Shown here: piece after piece, positions 15,654 through 24,052 of the stretch | How positions within the stretch are numbered: position 1 is the stretch's first letter | Layout of the letters: each line of letters starts with the position of its first letter | NCBI GenBank assembly: GCA_016195385.1 | Contig: JACPZS010000161.1 | Location: 39,173 to 103,172 of the forward strand | Length of the DNA stretch: 64,000 nucleotides | Direction: 5' to 3' | Source of the DNA: Verrucomicrobiota bacterium | Lineage (GTDB): Bacteria > Verrucomicrobiota > Verrucomicrobiia > Limisphaerales > JACPZS01 | Notes under the pieces: model-generated | Database searches by the model: none | What the model was told of the DNA's origin: nothing | Seen by the model: the letters and a program-made list of their open reading frames with translations, nothing else | Made by a program: the position numbers and the translations under genes

Positions 15654-18600
15654 TCAGCGTCGGGGTCCTTCCGAAAGTTCAACCACCCGATAAAAACCGG
15701 CGCGGCCGGTCGCAGCAAAGTTCAGCGTCCTGGTTGAACCGTCGCCGCTGATGTTCTGGACGATGCTCCAAGCAATGTCACCGAGCGCGGCTTTGAATTG
15801 AATCTGGTACGTCCTGCCGGATTGAGTCGGCAGCGTGAACTGGAACTGGCCGTTCGCAAATGTCGGCGCACTCAATTGGAGTCCGGCAGGCGCGGCGCTG
15901 CCGAGACTTGCGAAAATCCCCGTGCTGCCGTCGGCAAAATCGACACCGATGGCCACATCGTCGCCTTGCGCGTCGATCTGCCAGACCGTTCGCACCTGGC
16001 GGCAATCAATCTGTGATGACTGCGGCAGGATTTCCTCGGCGGCTCCGTTGATCACCAGCCGCACGACTGTCGATCCCGAAGCGAAATAAACCAGGTCTGG
16101 CCCGGCGGCGGCCATCACGTCCGTGCCTCCGGTGCCAATGAGCGTTCCATCCGGCGCGGCGGCGTACAATCCGCGATCCGTGCCGAAGAACACGTAGCCG
16201 CCGTCCACGTCACTCGCAGAAAACCGGCTGAATTTTCTCGTCGCAGTCGCGGAGGTATCCACGTCGGCAATCTTTGTAATGTTCCCATTCAGGTCGAATC
16301 GAAACACACCCTGCTTGGGCGTTGCACCGAAGCCGCTTTGCGCCGCGAGCACAAGGCTGGTTCCATCGAAGCCGACGAAGTTGCTCGGCAAACCATCGAA
16401 GCCGACGAGACTGCCAGGCAAATCCGTCGTTTCATCGGCGAGCGTTTTGATCACGCCGTTGATCAGTGCGTAATGGCCATTGCCGGCGGTGGAGCCGGCA
16501 CCAAATGTGAGCACGCTGCCACGCCGCGCGAGGGATCCGAAACCCGTGAACGTGCCGCCGCCGCGCGGGCGCGCGGTGCTGTTGTCGGCGAGTTGAGTGA
16601 GCTTGCGGCTGCCGCGAAGGCCGATGCCGATTTCGTAAAGTGCGAAGTGATCCCCGTCGCGTGAAAGGCCGCTGAAGTTCATCGCGCCGTCGGTTTCGTC
16701 CGTTGGATAAAACACGTCGAGAAACTTGGTTCCATCCGGCGCGGCGGTATTCGTGAACACGAGCGTGTCGAGTGCGCCGTCGCGCCAGCGCAGGAGCGCG
16801 CCGAGCGACTGGCTGAATTTGCCTGCGAGTGGGGACGTGATGATCGTCTCGCCGGCGTGCGCGACCAGATGGACGGTTTTGTCGCGCAGAGTGAAGCGCG
16901 GTTTCACACTCTTCCAATCGCCAAATAAGTTGGGATAACCCGGAACTGTCATCGCGTCATCGACGATTTTCACCCACGGCCGGCCAAGGAACGTGGCGTC
17001 CGGCGTGCCGGAACAGACGAGCACTCGCGCCACGGCGGAATCCGCAGTGCCCAAGCCGTTGAAAACCATGACGCTGTATTTCGCCGTGTCATCGGTCGCC
17101 GCCGCGGAAATGGTGAACGCGGCGTTGGTCGCGCCCGGAATGCTGTTGCCGTTCTTGAGCCATTGATAACGCAAATCGCCGCCGGTCGCCTCGACGCTCA
17201 ATTTGATAGCTTCGCCCGCATTGATGCGTTGCGCGCTGGGCTGCGTGACAATTTGCGGAGGTCCGCCAATTTCAAGCCGTGCTACGTCACTCGTCACCAC
17301 TCCGACTGCATTCGAGACGACGCAGGTGTAATCGCCCGCGTTCGCCGCCGTCACTCCCAGAATGGTCAATGTGCTCGCCATCGCGCCCGGCAGGCCTGCG
17401 GAAGCGAAGATTTGCAAATTGGCTTCAGGAATCGGATTTCCATTTTTGAGCCATGTGAAAGTCAGTTCACCACCTTTCGCATTGCAACTGAGAGCACGGC
17501 TTTCGCCGAGCCGGGAAAGCTGCGACGCCGGTTGGCTCACAATTTCTGGCGCAAACGGTTTGGGAAAACCCGCGACTTTGGCGACGAACACCCGTTGACT
17601 CGCGTTTGTCAGGCGCGTGGAATTCATGTTCAGCACGCCCGACCACGCGCCGGCGAAATAAAGATCACCATTGTTATTGGCTTCGACTTCTTCCCCCACA
17701 AGCGCCGCCGCCGCGCGCGGTGAATCCACAAAGCCCGGCAATCTCACGTCGCGGACTAGTCCCGCGCTGTTGCCCGCACCGGCCCAGAGTGAAATCGGCG
17801 AGGTTCCAATTCCGAGCGATACCCCCGCCACGCTCGCAATTCCCACAGCGTCGCCGCCGAAAATCGGCCGGTCACCGTTCGCGACAGCGACGCCAGTTCC
17901 GCGGCTTGCAATGGCAACCGCTGTGTTCGTAATCGCTGTTCCATCCTTCACAAACCCGCTCAAGACGATGCGCCCCGGCGGATCATCCGCGCCGATCGTC
18001 CACACGGAATTCGCGCCCAAGCCGACATCGTTTGGCACGCTGCCGCGCACGCCGCGCAACCAGATTTCCTGGCCGTTGGCGTCCAATTTGCCGAGCCAAC
18101 TGAGATCGCGAAACGGCGGCGCAAAAATTTTAAGGTCAAATGTGCCGAACTTGATGGACTGGTTGTAACTGCCAAGCAGGTAAATGCCCGACGCGTCGGC
18201 GGCGACATTGTAAATGTCCACCGCGCCACCGACCGTGTCATTTTTGCGGTAGCTCTTGGCCCATTTCGTCGAGCCGTCCGCGCCGAATTTGAAAACTGCG
18301 CAAGCGCCAAACGCTTCAGCCGAAAGGACTGCGCCGGGCGCGACGAGTTGCGAAGTGTAGCGGCCGGTGAGGATGACGTTGCTATCGGGATCAACCGCCA
18401 GTTCGCGTTGGTAGAGATTGCCGGTGATGACCAACGACCAGATTCCTTTGCCCGTCGCATCGAACTTCACGAGAAACGTTCCGTCCGTCGTGCTGTTCGT
18501 CATTTTCAATCCGCCGACTTCGCCGACGCCCGCGAGCGGGCCGGTGGCAAAGACGTTGCCCGCAGCGTCCGCCGCAACAGCAACTTGCGTGATGGCCGAG

Positions 18601-20606
18601 AGCGAGCCGCTCAAATTGCCCACGACGGTCTGCGCCCATACGAGCGCGCCCGTGTCATCGAGGCGCACGATGAAGCCGTTGAGCGCCGTCGGGCGGGGAA
18701 ATTGGACGCTGGCAAAAGTAAATTCCGGAGCGCCCGCCGGTGCCGGAAAATAATTTCCGCCGACCACGACGCCGCGCGCGCCGTCCTGCCAAAGATCCGT
18801 AATCGTGCCTAGCCCTTCGGTTTGCGACTTGACAATCCAAGCCGGCTTGCTGCCGAACACAGTAACCTGCACCGACGGGCTGCGCACGGTGCCCAGCGAA
18901 TTTTTCGCTTCGAGTTCGTAGCTGCCTTCGTCCGTTTTCTGCGCGTTGAAAAAATCAAGCGTGGCGCTCGTGGCACCGGTGATGGCCAAGCCATTTTTGA
19001 ACCATTGGAAACTCAACGGCGCCTGTCCATCGACCACCGCAGTCAACGCCGCCGTCGCCCCCTGCGCGACGGAGATCGCCACCGGCGGCGTGGTGAAACG
19101 CGGCGGCGTGTTGACGATCAATTTCGCGGGGCCGCCAATGATCGTGCCCCCGCTGTTCGTTACTTCTACAGTGTAGCTGCCTTCGTCGGCGAGCGACAAG
19201 TTGGCGATGGTGAGCGTGGCTGAGTTCGCGCCGGAAATCGCGACGCCGTTTTTTTTCCATTGATACACGAGGGGCGCGCTGCCGGCTGCCACCACGCTGA
19301 AAGTCGCCGTGCCGCCGACGTTAACGGCGGCGTCCGCGGGTGGCGTGGTGATGGACGGCCGCGTCGCCGCACCGCCGCCGGTGCTGCCGTCGTCGGTCAG
19401 GCGAAAGACGCTGTTGGCCGTCACAATTTGGCCGCTCACAAAACTGAGCAGTGACCCGAAAAGAAAAACTTTGCCGTCCAGCGCGGTTTTAGGCCGCTGC
19501 AATATCGTTGCGAGCAAGCTGCCGTTGTTCGTGAGTCCGTACGAGGTGTCGCGCGAGCCGTCCGCTTTGATGCGAACGACGGGGCCGAAGACGCCGGCGA
19601 AACTGCCGGCGAGAATGGAGCGTCCGTCCGGCAGCGCGGCGACACCGCTGGCCTGCGCGGTTGCGAGCGTGAAGTTGAATGATTTGTCCAGTGTGCCATC
19701 GGAAAGAAGCCGGAAAAATTTTGCCACCGGCTGGCCGTCAATCTGCGGCGCGGAATTTGCGACCAGCACGCGGCCGCTGCCATCAATGCTCGCCGCGGTG
19801 GGGCCGGTCAGACCCGACGCCAGACTCACGTGGAATGACGTATCGTGCGAGCCGTCGGCATTGAGCCGCGCGATGCCACTGGTAAATTGAAAGCTCTTGG
19901 TGCCGGCGAACAGGATTACCAGTTTCCCGTCCGGCTGACGCGCGAGCGTGGACACCGTGAACTGGCCGGCGTCCATTCCCACCGTTGTTCCCAGCGTCGA
20001 ATCCAGGAACGAGCCGTCCATCGTGCCATCCGAGTTCAGGCGCGCGATGCCCGAGAGTCGTTTGGGTTTGAAGTCGCTCGCACGGCTGGTCATGAGAATT
20101 TTTCCATCGGGCAGCGCCCACATCCCGTTGGCGGTGGTGACCGCCGAAGTAAAAGTTGAATCCAAAGAACCGTCCATCTTGAGGCGGACGAAGTTATTGC
20201 GCGCAACTCCAGCCCAGGTTGAGAAAGCGCCACCGGCAATCACCGCTCCATCCGGTTGCACCTCGACGAGCGTCACCGCGCCGGGGGAAGTGTTGGTAAA
20301 AATCCCCGGAATGATCACCGTGACCGGACCGGGGCCGGCCTTGGGATCGAACGTCGTGTCGAGCGAACCGTCGGAATTAAGCCGGACCACGCCGTTGCGC
20401 GTCTGGCCGTGGAAATTCGTGAACGAACCCACGACGACGATTTTGCCGTCCGCGCCAATCGTGTAGCCGGAAACCTGGCCCGAAGCGCCAGGCGTGTATT
20501 GAAAGGTGAAATCGAGTCCACCGACGGTCTGGGCGTGGAGACGAGCGGTTGACAACCAAAGGATGCTCCAAAACGTGGACGCTGAAAGGAACGCACTGGT
20601 CTTCAT
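15654..20606 (-). CDS. Large secreted protein with delta-60 repeats, Ig-like domains and beta-propeller repeats
   Basis: 1650 residues. Signal peptide at residues 1-25 (ending LHAQT). About residues 45-405 hold seven delta-60 repeats of the type DGKIVVVGSF ... RLNSDGSLDTTF. Two Ig-like domains follow (about 410-585; VYQWKKNGVAISGANSATL), then an SBBP-like propeller region (about 590-1030) with phrases such as GNVFATGPLAG. Two more Ig domains (about 1035-1205) come next, then a third repeat region, and a C-terminal module (about 1565-1645) with GRTYQIQF and GFYRVVE. That last module resembles the tail of the cohesin-like protein at 55027. Probably an extracellular adhesion or substrate-binding protein. 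Confidence 0.88.
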   Translation of the reverse strand: MKTSAFLSASTFWSILWLSTARLHAQTVGGLDFTFQYTPGASGQVSGYTIGADGKIVVVGSFTNFHGQTRNGVVRLNSDGSLDTTFDPKAGPGPVTVIIPGIFTNTSPGAVTLVEVQPDGAVIAGGAFSTWAGVARNNFVRLKMDGSLDSTFTSAVTTANGMWALPDGKILMTSRASDFKPKRLSGIARLNSDGTMDGSFLDSTLGTTVGMDAGQFTVSTLARQPDGKLVILFAGTKSFQFTSGIARLNADGSHDTSFHVSLASGLTGPTAASIDGSGRVLVANSAPQIDGQPVAKFFRLLSDGTLDKSFNFTLATAQASGVAALPDGRSILAGSFAGVFGPVVRIKADGSRDTSYGLTNNGSLLATILQRPKTALDGKVFLFGSLLSFVSGQIVTANSVFRLTDDGSTGGGAATRPSITTPPADAAVNVGGTATFSVVAAGSAPLVYQWKKNGVAISGANSATLTIANLSLADEGSYTVEVTNSGGTIIGGPAKLIVNTPPRFTTPPVAISVAQGATAALTAVVDGQAPLSFQWFKNGLAITGATSATLDFFNAQKTDEGSYELEAKNSLGTVRSPSVQVTVFGSKPAWIVKSQTEGLGTITDLWQDGARGVVVGGNYFPAPAGAPEFTFASVQFPRPTALNGFIVRLDDTGALVWAQTVVGNLSGSLSAITQVAVAADAAGNVFATGPLAGVGEVGGLKMTNSTTDGTFLVKFDATGKGIWSLVITGNLYQRELAVDPDSNVILTGRYTSQLVAPGAVLSAEAFGACAVFKFGADGSTKWAKSYRKNDTVGGAVDIYNVAADASGIYLLGSYNQSIKFGTFDLKIFAPPFRDLSWLGKLDANGQEIWLRGVRGSVPNDVGLGANSVWTIGADDPPGRIVLSGFVKDGTAITNTAVAIASRGTGVAVANGDRPIFGGDAVGIASVAGVSLGIGTSPISLWAGAGNSAGLVRDVRLPGFVDSPRAAAALVGEEVEANNNGDLYFAGAWSGVLNMNSTRLTNASQRVFVAKVAGFPKPFAPEIVSQPASQLSRLGESRALSCNAKGGELTFTWLKNGNPIPEANLQIFASAGLPGAMASTLTILGVTAANAGDYTCVVSNAVGVVTSDVARLEIGGPPQIVTQPSAQRINAGEAIKLSVEATGGDLRYQWLKNGNSIPGATNAAFTISAAATDDTAKYSVMVFNGLGTADSAVARVLVCSGTPDATFLGRPWVKIVDDAMTVPGYPNLFGDWKSVKPRFTLRDKTVHLVAHAGETIITSPLAGKFSQSLGALLRWRDGALDTLVFTNTAAPDGTKFLDVFYPTDETDGAMNFSGLSRDGDHFALYEIGIGLRGSRKLTQLADNSTARPRGGGTFTGFGSLARRGSVLTFGAGSTAGNGHYALINGVIKTLADETTDLPGSLVGFDGLPSNFVGFDGTSLVLAAQSGFGATPKQGVFRFDLNGNITKIADVDTSATATRKFSRFSASDVDGGYVFFGTDRGLYAAAPDGTLIGTGGTDVMAAAGPDLVYFASGSTVVRLVINGAAEEILPQSSQIDCRQVRTVWQIDAQGDDVAIGVDFADGSTGIFASLGSAAPAGLQLSAPTFANGQFQFTLPTQSGRTYQIQFKAALGDIAWSIVQNISGDGSTRTLNFAATGRAGFYRVVELSEGPRR

Positions 20607-20675
20607 GAGTACACAGATAACAACAACAATTTTTATTCTCTCTGCGAGCTACGATTCCCGCGTAGCGACGCGCCA

Positions 20676-21159
20676 ATGCGCGGCAGATTGAATGGCCTCT
20701 ATTTAGTTCAGCCACGAAGCGGTTGGCAACAACTCCTTGCCACTTTGCAGTCGATACCGACCCAGCACGATGGATTGCGCTCGGCGATGCTCGTGCTGGA
20801 CGGCGTCGTGGCCGACGTGAACCTCGCGGTCGAAATGCGCAGCGGCAAAGCGCCGTGGTCAACAAACTCTAGCGCAAGCCGATCGTGACGACTTCGCCGC
20901 AAAAATCAGCGCGTTCAAAACCCTGCTCACCCAACCGCGCCAGGCCAAAGCCATCACTAAAGGCGCGACCGACTTGATTCCCGACAAACTCCACGGCGCC
21001 GACCGTATCGTCGAGCGGCAGATCGACCGCCTGATGGAACGCCAAAAAGTAAGCAACCCGGATTTCTACGCCGCGTATCAAGTCGCCCGCGTCATCGTGG
21101 ACCCCGGCGGTGGTGGTGGTGCGGTGCCAACTCCGCCCGCGCCAACACCGCCGACGTAA
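20676..21159 (+). pseudogene. Frameshifted remnant of an unrecognised gene
   Basis: Two open stretches in different frames form one protein-like sequence. First, from 20676, LNGLYLVQPRSGWQQLLATL, then LRSAMLVLDGVVADVNLAVE and RSGKAP. A shift near 20850 gives VVNKL followed by a stop, and a second shift resumes at about 20877 with AQADRDDFAAKISAFKTLL, then ATDLIPDKLHGADRIVERQI, ending with a Gly run and a PTPPAPTPPT tail before TAA at 21157-21159. The helical content and coherent reading across both frames argue for a recently broken gene. An intact terminator follows. No family recognised. Confidence 0.6.
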
Positions 21160-21187
21160 GAATCAGGGAAACAATTTGAGCACTCGC

Positions 21188-21218
21188 AGCGGCCTTCGGA
21201 AACGCGGGCCGCTTTTTT
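21188..21218 (+). terminator. Rho-independent terminator after the frameshifted gene
   Basis: Perfect 7-base stem AGCGGCC / GGCCGCT with a 12-base loop, followed by TTTTTT. It lies 29 bases after the pseudogene stop on the plus strand. The minus-strand remnant ends inside the T run. Confidence 0.75.
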
Positions 21219-22016
21219 AATTCTTCCTCTCCTTCAACCCCGGCAACCCATTCACCACCTTCATCGTCTCCAGGCTCACGGTGATGATGCTTTTGAGCAG
21301 GTTCAGGATGTATTTCGGGTCGTCGTGTTCGCGCGCCCAATCGTTCGGGTCGTTCACGATCTGGCTGTCCTTGTCCTTGCTGAATTGGTAGCGGTCCATG
21401 ATCCACTCAATGGCGGGCTTGCCGTTGACGACGTAATCGTAGGCGGCCAGCGGGATGCCGGTGAGCGTGATGTGGCTGTTGTATTGGATGGTGGTCTTGT
21501 CAAACTTTTCATTGGTAGGGATGGCGCGCTGCGCAGTCCCCGCTGGCGCAGTCCCCTCCGTAGCCAGCGGAACGGGAGGCTGTCCGGCGGCGGACGGCGC
21601 AGCGCGCCCGTCCCCACCTTCCCAAACCGCATTTTCTCGACGACATACAATTTCTCGTCTTTCAATTCCAACACGTCCCGATGTTCCTTCACCGGATACG
21701 GCTTGGCGTCTTCGTAAGTCAGATGGATTTCCGCCAGCTTGCGCCCGGCCTGGCTAAACGCCCAAAAATCCTCCGCCAACGGAATGCGCGGCAGCATCTT
21801 CGTCAAATCGGCAGCGAACCGCGTCTTGTATTCCCGCGAATGGAGGACGCCATAGACGTAATAGAAAATGTCTTCCTTGCCGATCTTTGCGTCCCTGTAT
21901 GCCGCGCGATAGGCTTTCAGGGCGAAGTCGCTGACGTTGAGCCGCCGGCCATTTTGATCGGCATCACCCAAACTCAATTCCACCGGCTTCGGCTCGGTGA
22001 TTTCGTAATTTATGGT
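21217..22016 (-). pseudogene. C-terminal remnant of a type ISP restriction-modification enzyme
   Basis: Minus-strand reading gives IFYYVYGVLHSREYKTRFAA, LPRIPLAEDFWAFSQAGRKL, LHLTYE-like EIHLTYEDAKPYP and VVEKMRFG, all typical of the C-terminal target-recognition end of type ISP (helicase-methylase-nuclease) enzymes. The frame breaks at a 105-base palindromic element (21514-21618) and resumes at 21513 with NEKFDKTTIQYNSHITLTGI, YDYVVNGKPAIEWIMDRYQ and KSIITVSLETMKVV, ending at 21217. Upstream, an in-frame stop near 22037 and no usable start show that the N-terminus is gone. The matching N-terminal piece lies at 25072-25718. Confidence 0.82.
21514..21618. mobile_element. Palindromic MITE/REP-like insertion element, 105 bp
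   Basis: Terminal inverted repeats of about 21 bases: left arm GGTAGGGAT-GGCGCGCTGCGC, right arm the reverse complement of GGTGGGGACGG-GCGCGCTGCGC. The middle is GC-rich with an internal GCGCAGTCCCC repeated. It is flanked by TT on both sides, a probable 2-base target duplication. Removing the element plus one TT (107 bases) exactly rejoins the two frames of the type ISP remnant. No coding capacity, so it would be mobilised in trans. Confidence 0.72.
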
Positions 22017-22046
22017 TGACTCAGCAAAACACTTATGTCAGAAAGC

Positions 22047-22069
22047 GTCTTGACACATTCAGTCAAGAC
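22047..22069 (+). promoter_or_regulatory. Palindromic operator upstream of XRE regulator
   Basis: Perfect inverted repeat GTCTTGAC - 7 bases - GTCAAGAC, ending one base before the ATG at 22071. It includes a TTGACA. This is the size and place expected for an autoregulatory operator of a controller-type XRE protein. Confidence 0.6.
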
Positions 22070-22070
22070 A

Positions 22071-22382
22071 ATGAAAGACAAGTCCAGCTTTGGGGAATTC
22101 ATTCGCAAGTTGCGTCAAGAGCGCGAAGAACCGCTTCGTGTCGTGGCTGCCGGTGTTGGCATTGATTCAACCCTTTTGAGCAAATTGGAACACGGCGACC
22201 GATTCCCAACTGAGATTCAGATTTCAAAATTTGCCAAGTTCTTCAAATTACCAGAGGAAGAACTGAAAGGCCGGGTCATCGCGGACAAGGTCACTTCGGA
22301 ATACGATGATGACGACGCAGCCCTCCACGCTGCACATATTCTCCGGGAGCGCGCAACGCCTTACAAAACCAGTTCAAAATAG
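22071..22382 (+). CDS. XRE-family helix-turn-helix regulator
   Basis: 103 residues from ATG 22071; an upstream in-frame ATG at 22035 would add 12 residues but would place the palindromic operator inside the gene, so 22071 is preferred. The helix-turn-helix covers about residues 8-62 (FIRKLRQEREEPLRVVAAGV, then DSTLLSKLEHGDRFPT). A short acidic stretch (YDDDD) and a helix follow. Next to a DNA methyltransferase fragment, it looks like a restriction-modification controller protein that represses itself through the operator just upstream. Diverges from the type ISP remnant. Confidence 0.85.
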   Translation: MKDKSSFGEFIRKLRQEREEPLRVVAAGVGIDSTLLSKLEHGDRFPTEIQISKFAKFFKLPEEELKGRVIADKVTSEYDDDDAALHAAHILRERATPYKTSSK

Positions 22383-22391
22383 CAAGCGACC

Positions 22392-22868
22392 ATGAATTTT
22401 ATCGCAAATGAAAGCGCACAGAAGTTGCGAGGCGGGTTTTACACAGACCCCAACATTGCGAGTTTCTTGGCAAGATGGGTTTTAGAAAAAAAGCCGAAGT
22501 CGGTTTTAGAGCCGAGCTGCGGAGATGGCGCATTTCTTGAGGCGATAGCAGACGAGAAGTGCGGATCGCTTCGCAAGCTTTTCGGCTGCGAGATGGAGCG
22601 CGACGAGGCTGGCAAGGCACGCGAGCGCGTTCCCGGTTCAAGCAAGCTCTCGGTTGAGATTCACACCGGCGACTTTCTCAAATGGTTTCTGTTTCATTCC
22701 CAAGAGGCGGGGCAATTTGATGGCGTCGTTGGAAATCCGCCATTCATTCGCTACCAGTATTTGCCGGAGGAACAACAATTTCTTGCCGCGTGGAAGAATT
22801 GGCCTTTGCAGACGCCGCCAATGGAGTTACAGTTTTGCCAAGATGAAAACGGTCGAAGCAATTATTGA
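22392..22868 (+). pseudogene. N-terminal fragment of an N6-adenine DNA methyltransferase, chimeric 3' end
   Basis: Begins at ATG 22392, 9 bases after the XRE stop. It shows the start of an Eco57I-like methyltransferase: RGGFYTDPNIASFLARWVL, the SAM motif VLEPSCGDGAFLEAI, and the catalytic NPPFIRYQY (NPPF, an N6-adenine methylase motif). After about residue 135 (PEEQQFLA) the family sequence stops. A full enzyme needs a target-recognition half of several hundred residues, so it cannot be active. A different frame over 22785-22845 reads RVEELAFADAANGVTVLPR and stops at the antitoxin ATG, as if the 3' tail of another gene had been joined here. Confidence 0.75.
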
Positions 22869-23055
22869 AACAAATGGCGAGGTGCATTTGGTCGAGCCGA
22901 TCCATGTGCTGACGCCGCGCCGCGCGCTCGTCACGATTCTTGAAGAAGCTCCGACCGTGCATGACACCGCGCTGTTGAGCGAGGCCGCGCTCGCCGAGGA
23001 CTGGAATCGCGCCGAGGAGGATGCCGCATGGGCACATTTACAGCCGGCCAAGTAG
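22843..23055 (+). CDS. Antitoxin of a MazF/PemK-like toxin-antitoxin pair
   Basis: 70 residues from ATG 22843 (MKTVEAIIETNGEVHLVEP). The N-terminal part has the short beta pattern of AbrB/DUF2281-like antitoxins; the tail (LSEAALAEDWNRAEEDAAW) is acidic and helical, suited to wrap the toxin. It overlaps the toxin start by 28 bases, giving coupled translation. The ATG itself overlaps the stop of a tail from another gene (ATGA), so the pair was brought in with part of its former upstream gene. Confidence 0.8.
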   Translation: MKTVEAIIETNGEVHLVEPIHVLTPRRALVTILEEAPTVHDTALLSEAALAEDWNRAEEDAAWAHLQPAK

Positions 23056-23363
23056 TCATCGTTCACTTTCCCTTCTCCGACCTTACCGCCTCCAAGCTCC
23101 GACCAGCGGTAGTGCTGGCGGAAGCCGGACGTGGCGACTGGATTCTGTGCCAGATCACCAGCAAATCCTACGGCGACAAAAAAGCCATTTCTCTGGATGC
23201 CCCCGACTTCGCGCGCGGCTCACTTCGCCTGACCAGCTATGTCCGTCCGGGCAAACTTTTCACCGCGCACAGCAGCCTCGTTGCAAATCAGGTTGGTGAA
23301 TTGCAGCCCGGAAAATTCTCCGCCGTTCGTGATGCGGTTGTGCAAATGATTCAAAAAGGTTGA
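23028..23363 (+). CDS. MazF/PemK-family endoribonuclease toxin
   Basis: 111 residues, SH3-like toxin that would cleave mRNA. Family segments are GQVVIVHFPFSDLTASKLRP (with the conserved F-P and R-P), VVLAEAG, ILCQITSK and the later SYVRPGKLFTAHSSLV. Complete length and no frame breaks, so it may be functional and would need the antitoxin encoded just upstream. ATG at 23028 lies within the antitoxin gene. Confidence 0.87.
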   Translation: MGTFTAGQVVIVHFPFSDLTASKLRPAVVLAEAGRGDWILCQITSKSYGDKKAISLDAPDFARGSLRLTSYVRPGKLFTAHSSLVANQVGELQPGKFSAVRDAVVQMIQKG

Positions 23364-23701
23364 AAACGGATCACACACGGATTCGATTCAGTTTGCCGTA
23401 TTCGCATTCGGAACTGGAATTGGAACATGGGATGAGACTGCCCGACCTCATCAGACGCCTTGTCGCTGCTTATGGACTTCAACCGTGCGACATCAACAAC
23501 GGCAATTGTGACTACTTCGCCGAAGATTTTCTATTCGCCTCCAAGACACTTGGAAATCTCGGTGAGTTTTTCGTCACTCCAGACGATGAAGACCTGCCGA
23601 GGCATTGCTGGGCATGCGTGAGCGGCAAGCATTTTGATGCAGAAGCCCCCGAAGGAGTCGAGGATTGGCGAGACCTTCCAATTTTCAAAAAGCATTCATA
23701 G
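23360..23701 (+). CDS. Hypothetical protein after toxin gene
   Basis: 113 residues if the TTG at 23360 is used (overlapping the toxin stop by 4 bases); an ATG at 23432 would give 89 residues. Not recognised. It is acidic in the C-terminal half (PDDEDLPRHCWACVSGKHFD, then APEGVEDWRDLP) with two close cysteines. The 4-base overlap suggests it is translated with the toxin. Codon use looks coding. Could be a third toxin-antitoxin partner or an unrelated passenger. Confidence 0.5.
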   Translation: MKTDHTRIRFSLPYSHSELELEHGMRLPDLIRRLVAAYGLQPCDINNGNCDYFAEDFLFASKTLGNLGEFFVTPDDEDLPRHCWACVSGKHFDAEAPEGVEDWRDLPIFKKHS

Positions 23702-23755
23702 AACGCCCGCCGGTTATATCCCAATTTGGGTTTTTCGATGGCGACTTGGTAAAAG

Positions 23756-24052
23756 ATGGGAGTGCCAAGCACTGCCTACACAGACCGATACGACCTTTTT
23801 CGCGAACTTCTCAGGGAATTGCGCGAGTCGAAAGGCGTTACCCAAGCTCAATTGGCAGAACGGCTTGAAATTCCTCAAAGCTACGTCAGCAAATATGAAA
23901 CTGGCGAACGGCGTCTCGATTTCGTCGAGACGGCAGAAATCTGCGAGGCTCTTGGAATAAAGACGGCAGACCTTGCGAATCTTTTTGAGTCACGATTGAG
24001 AAAAGCTGCTGCGACTTCAAAAGCGCACAACCCGCGAAGGAGGAAGCCGTGA
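23756..24052 (+). CDS. XRE-family helix-turn-helix regulator (second)
   Basis: 98 residues; helix-turn-helix at about 13-70 (LRELRESKGVTQAQLAERL, then QSYVSKYETGERRLDF), with a short basic tail (KAHNPRRRKP). The stop overlaps the start of the next gene by 4 bases (GTGA), so the two form a coupled pair. The pair resembles regulator-plus-nuclease cassettes of restriction systems. Not closely similar to the XRE protein at 22071. Confidence 0.85.
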   Translation: MGVPSTAYTDRYDLFRELLRELRESKGVTQAQLAERLEIPQSYVSKYETGERRLDFVETAEICEALGIKTADLANLFESRLRKAAATSKAHNPRRRKP

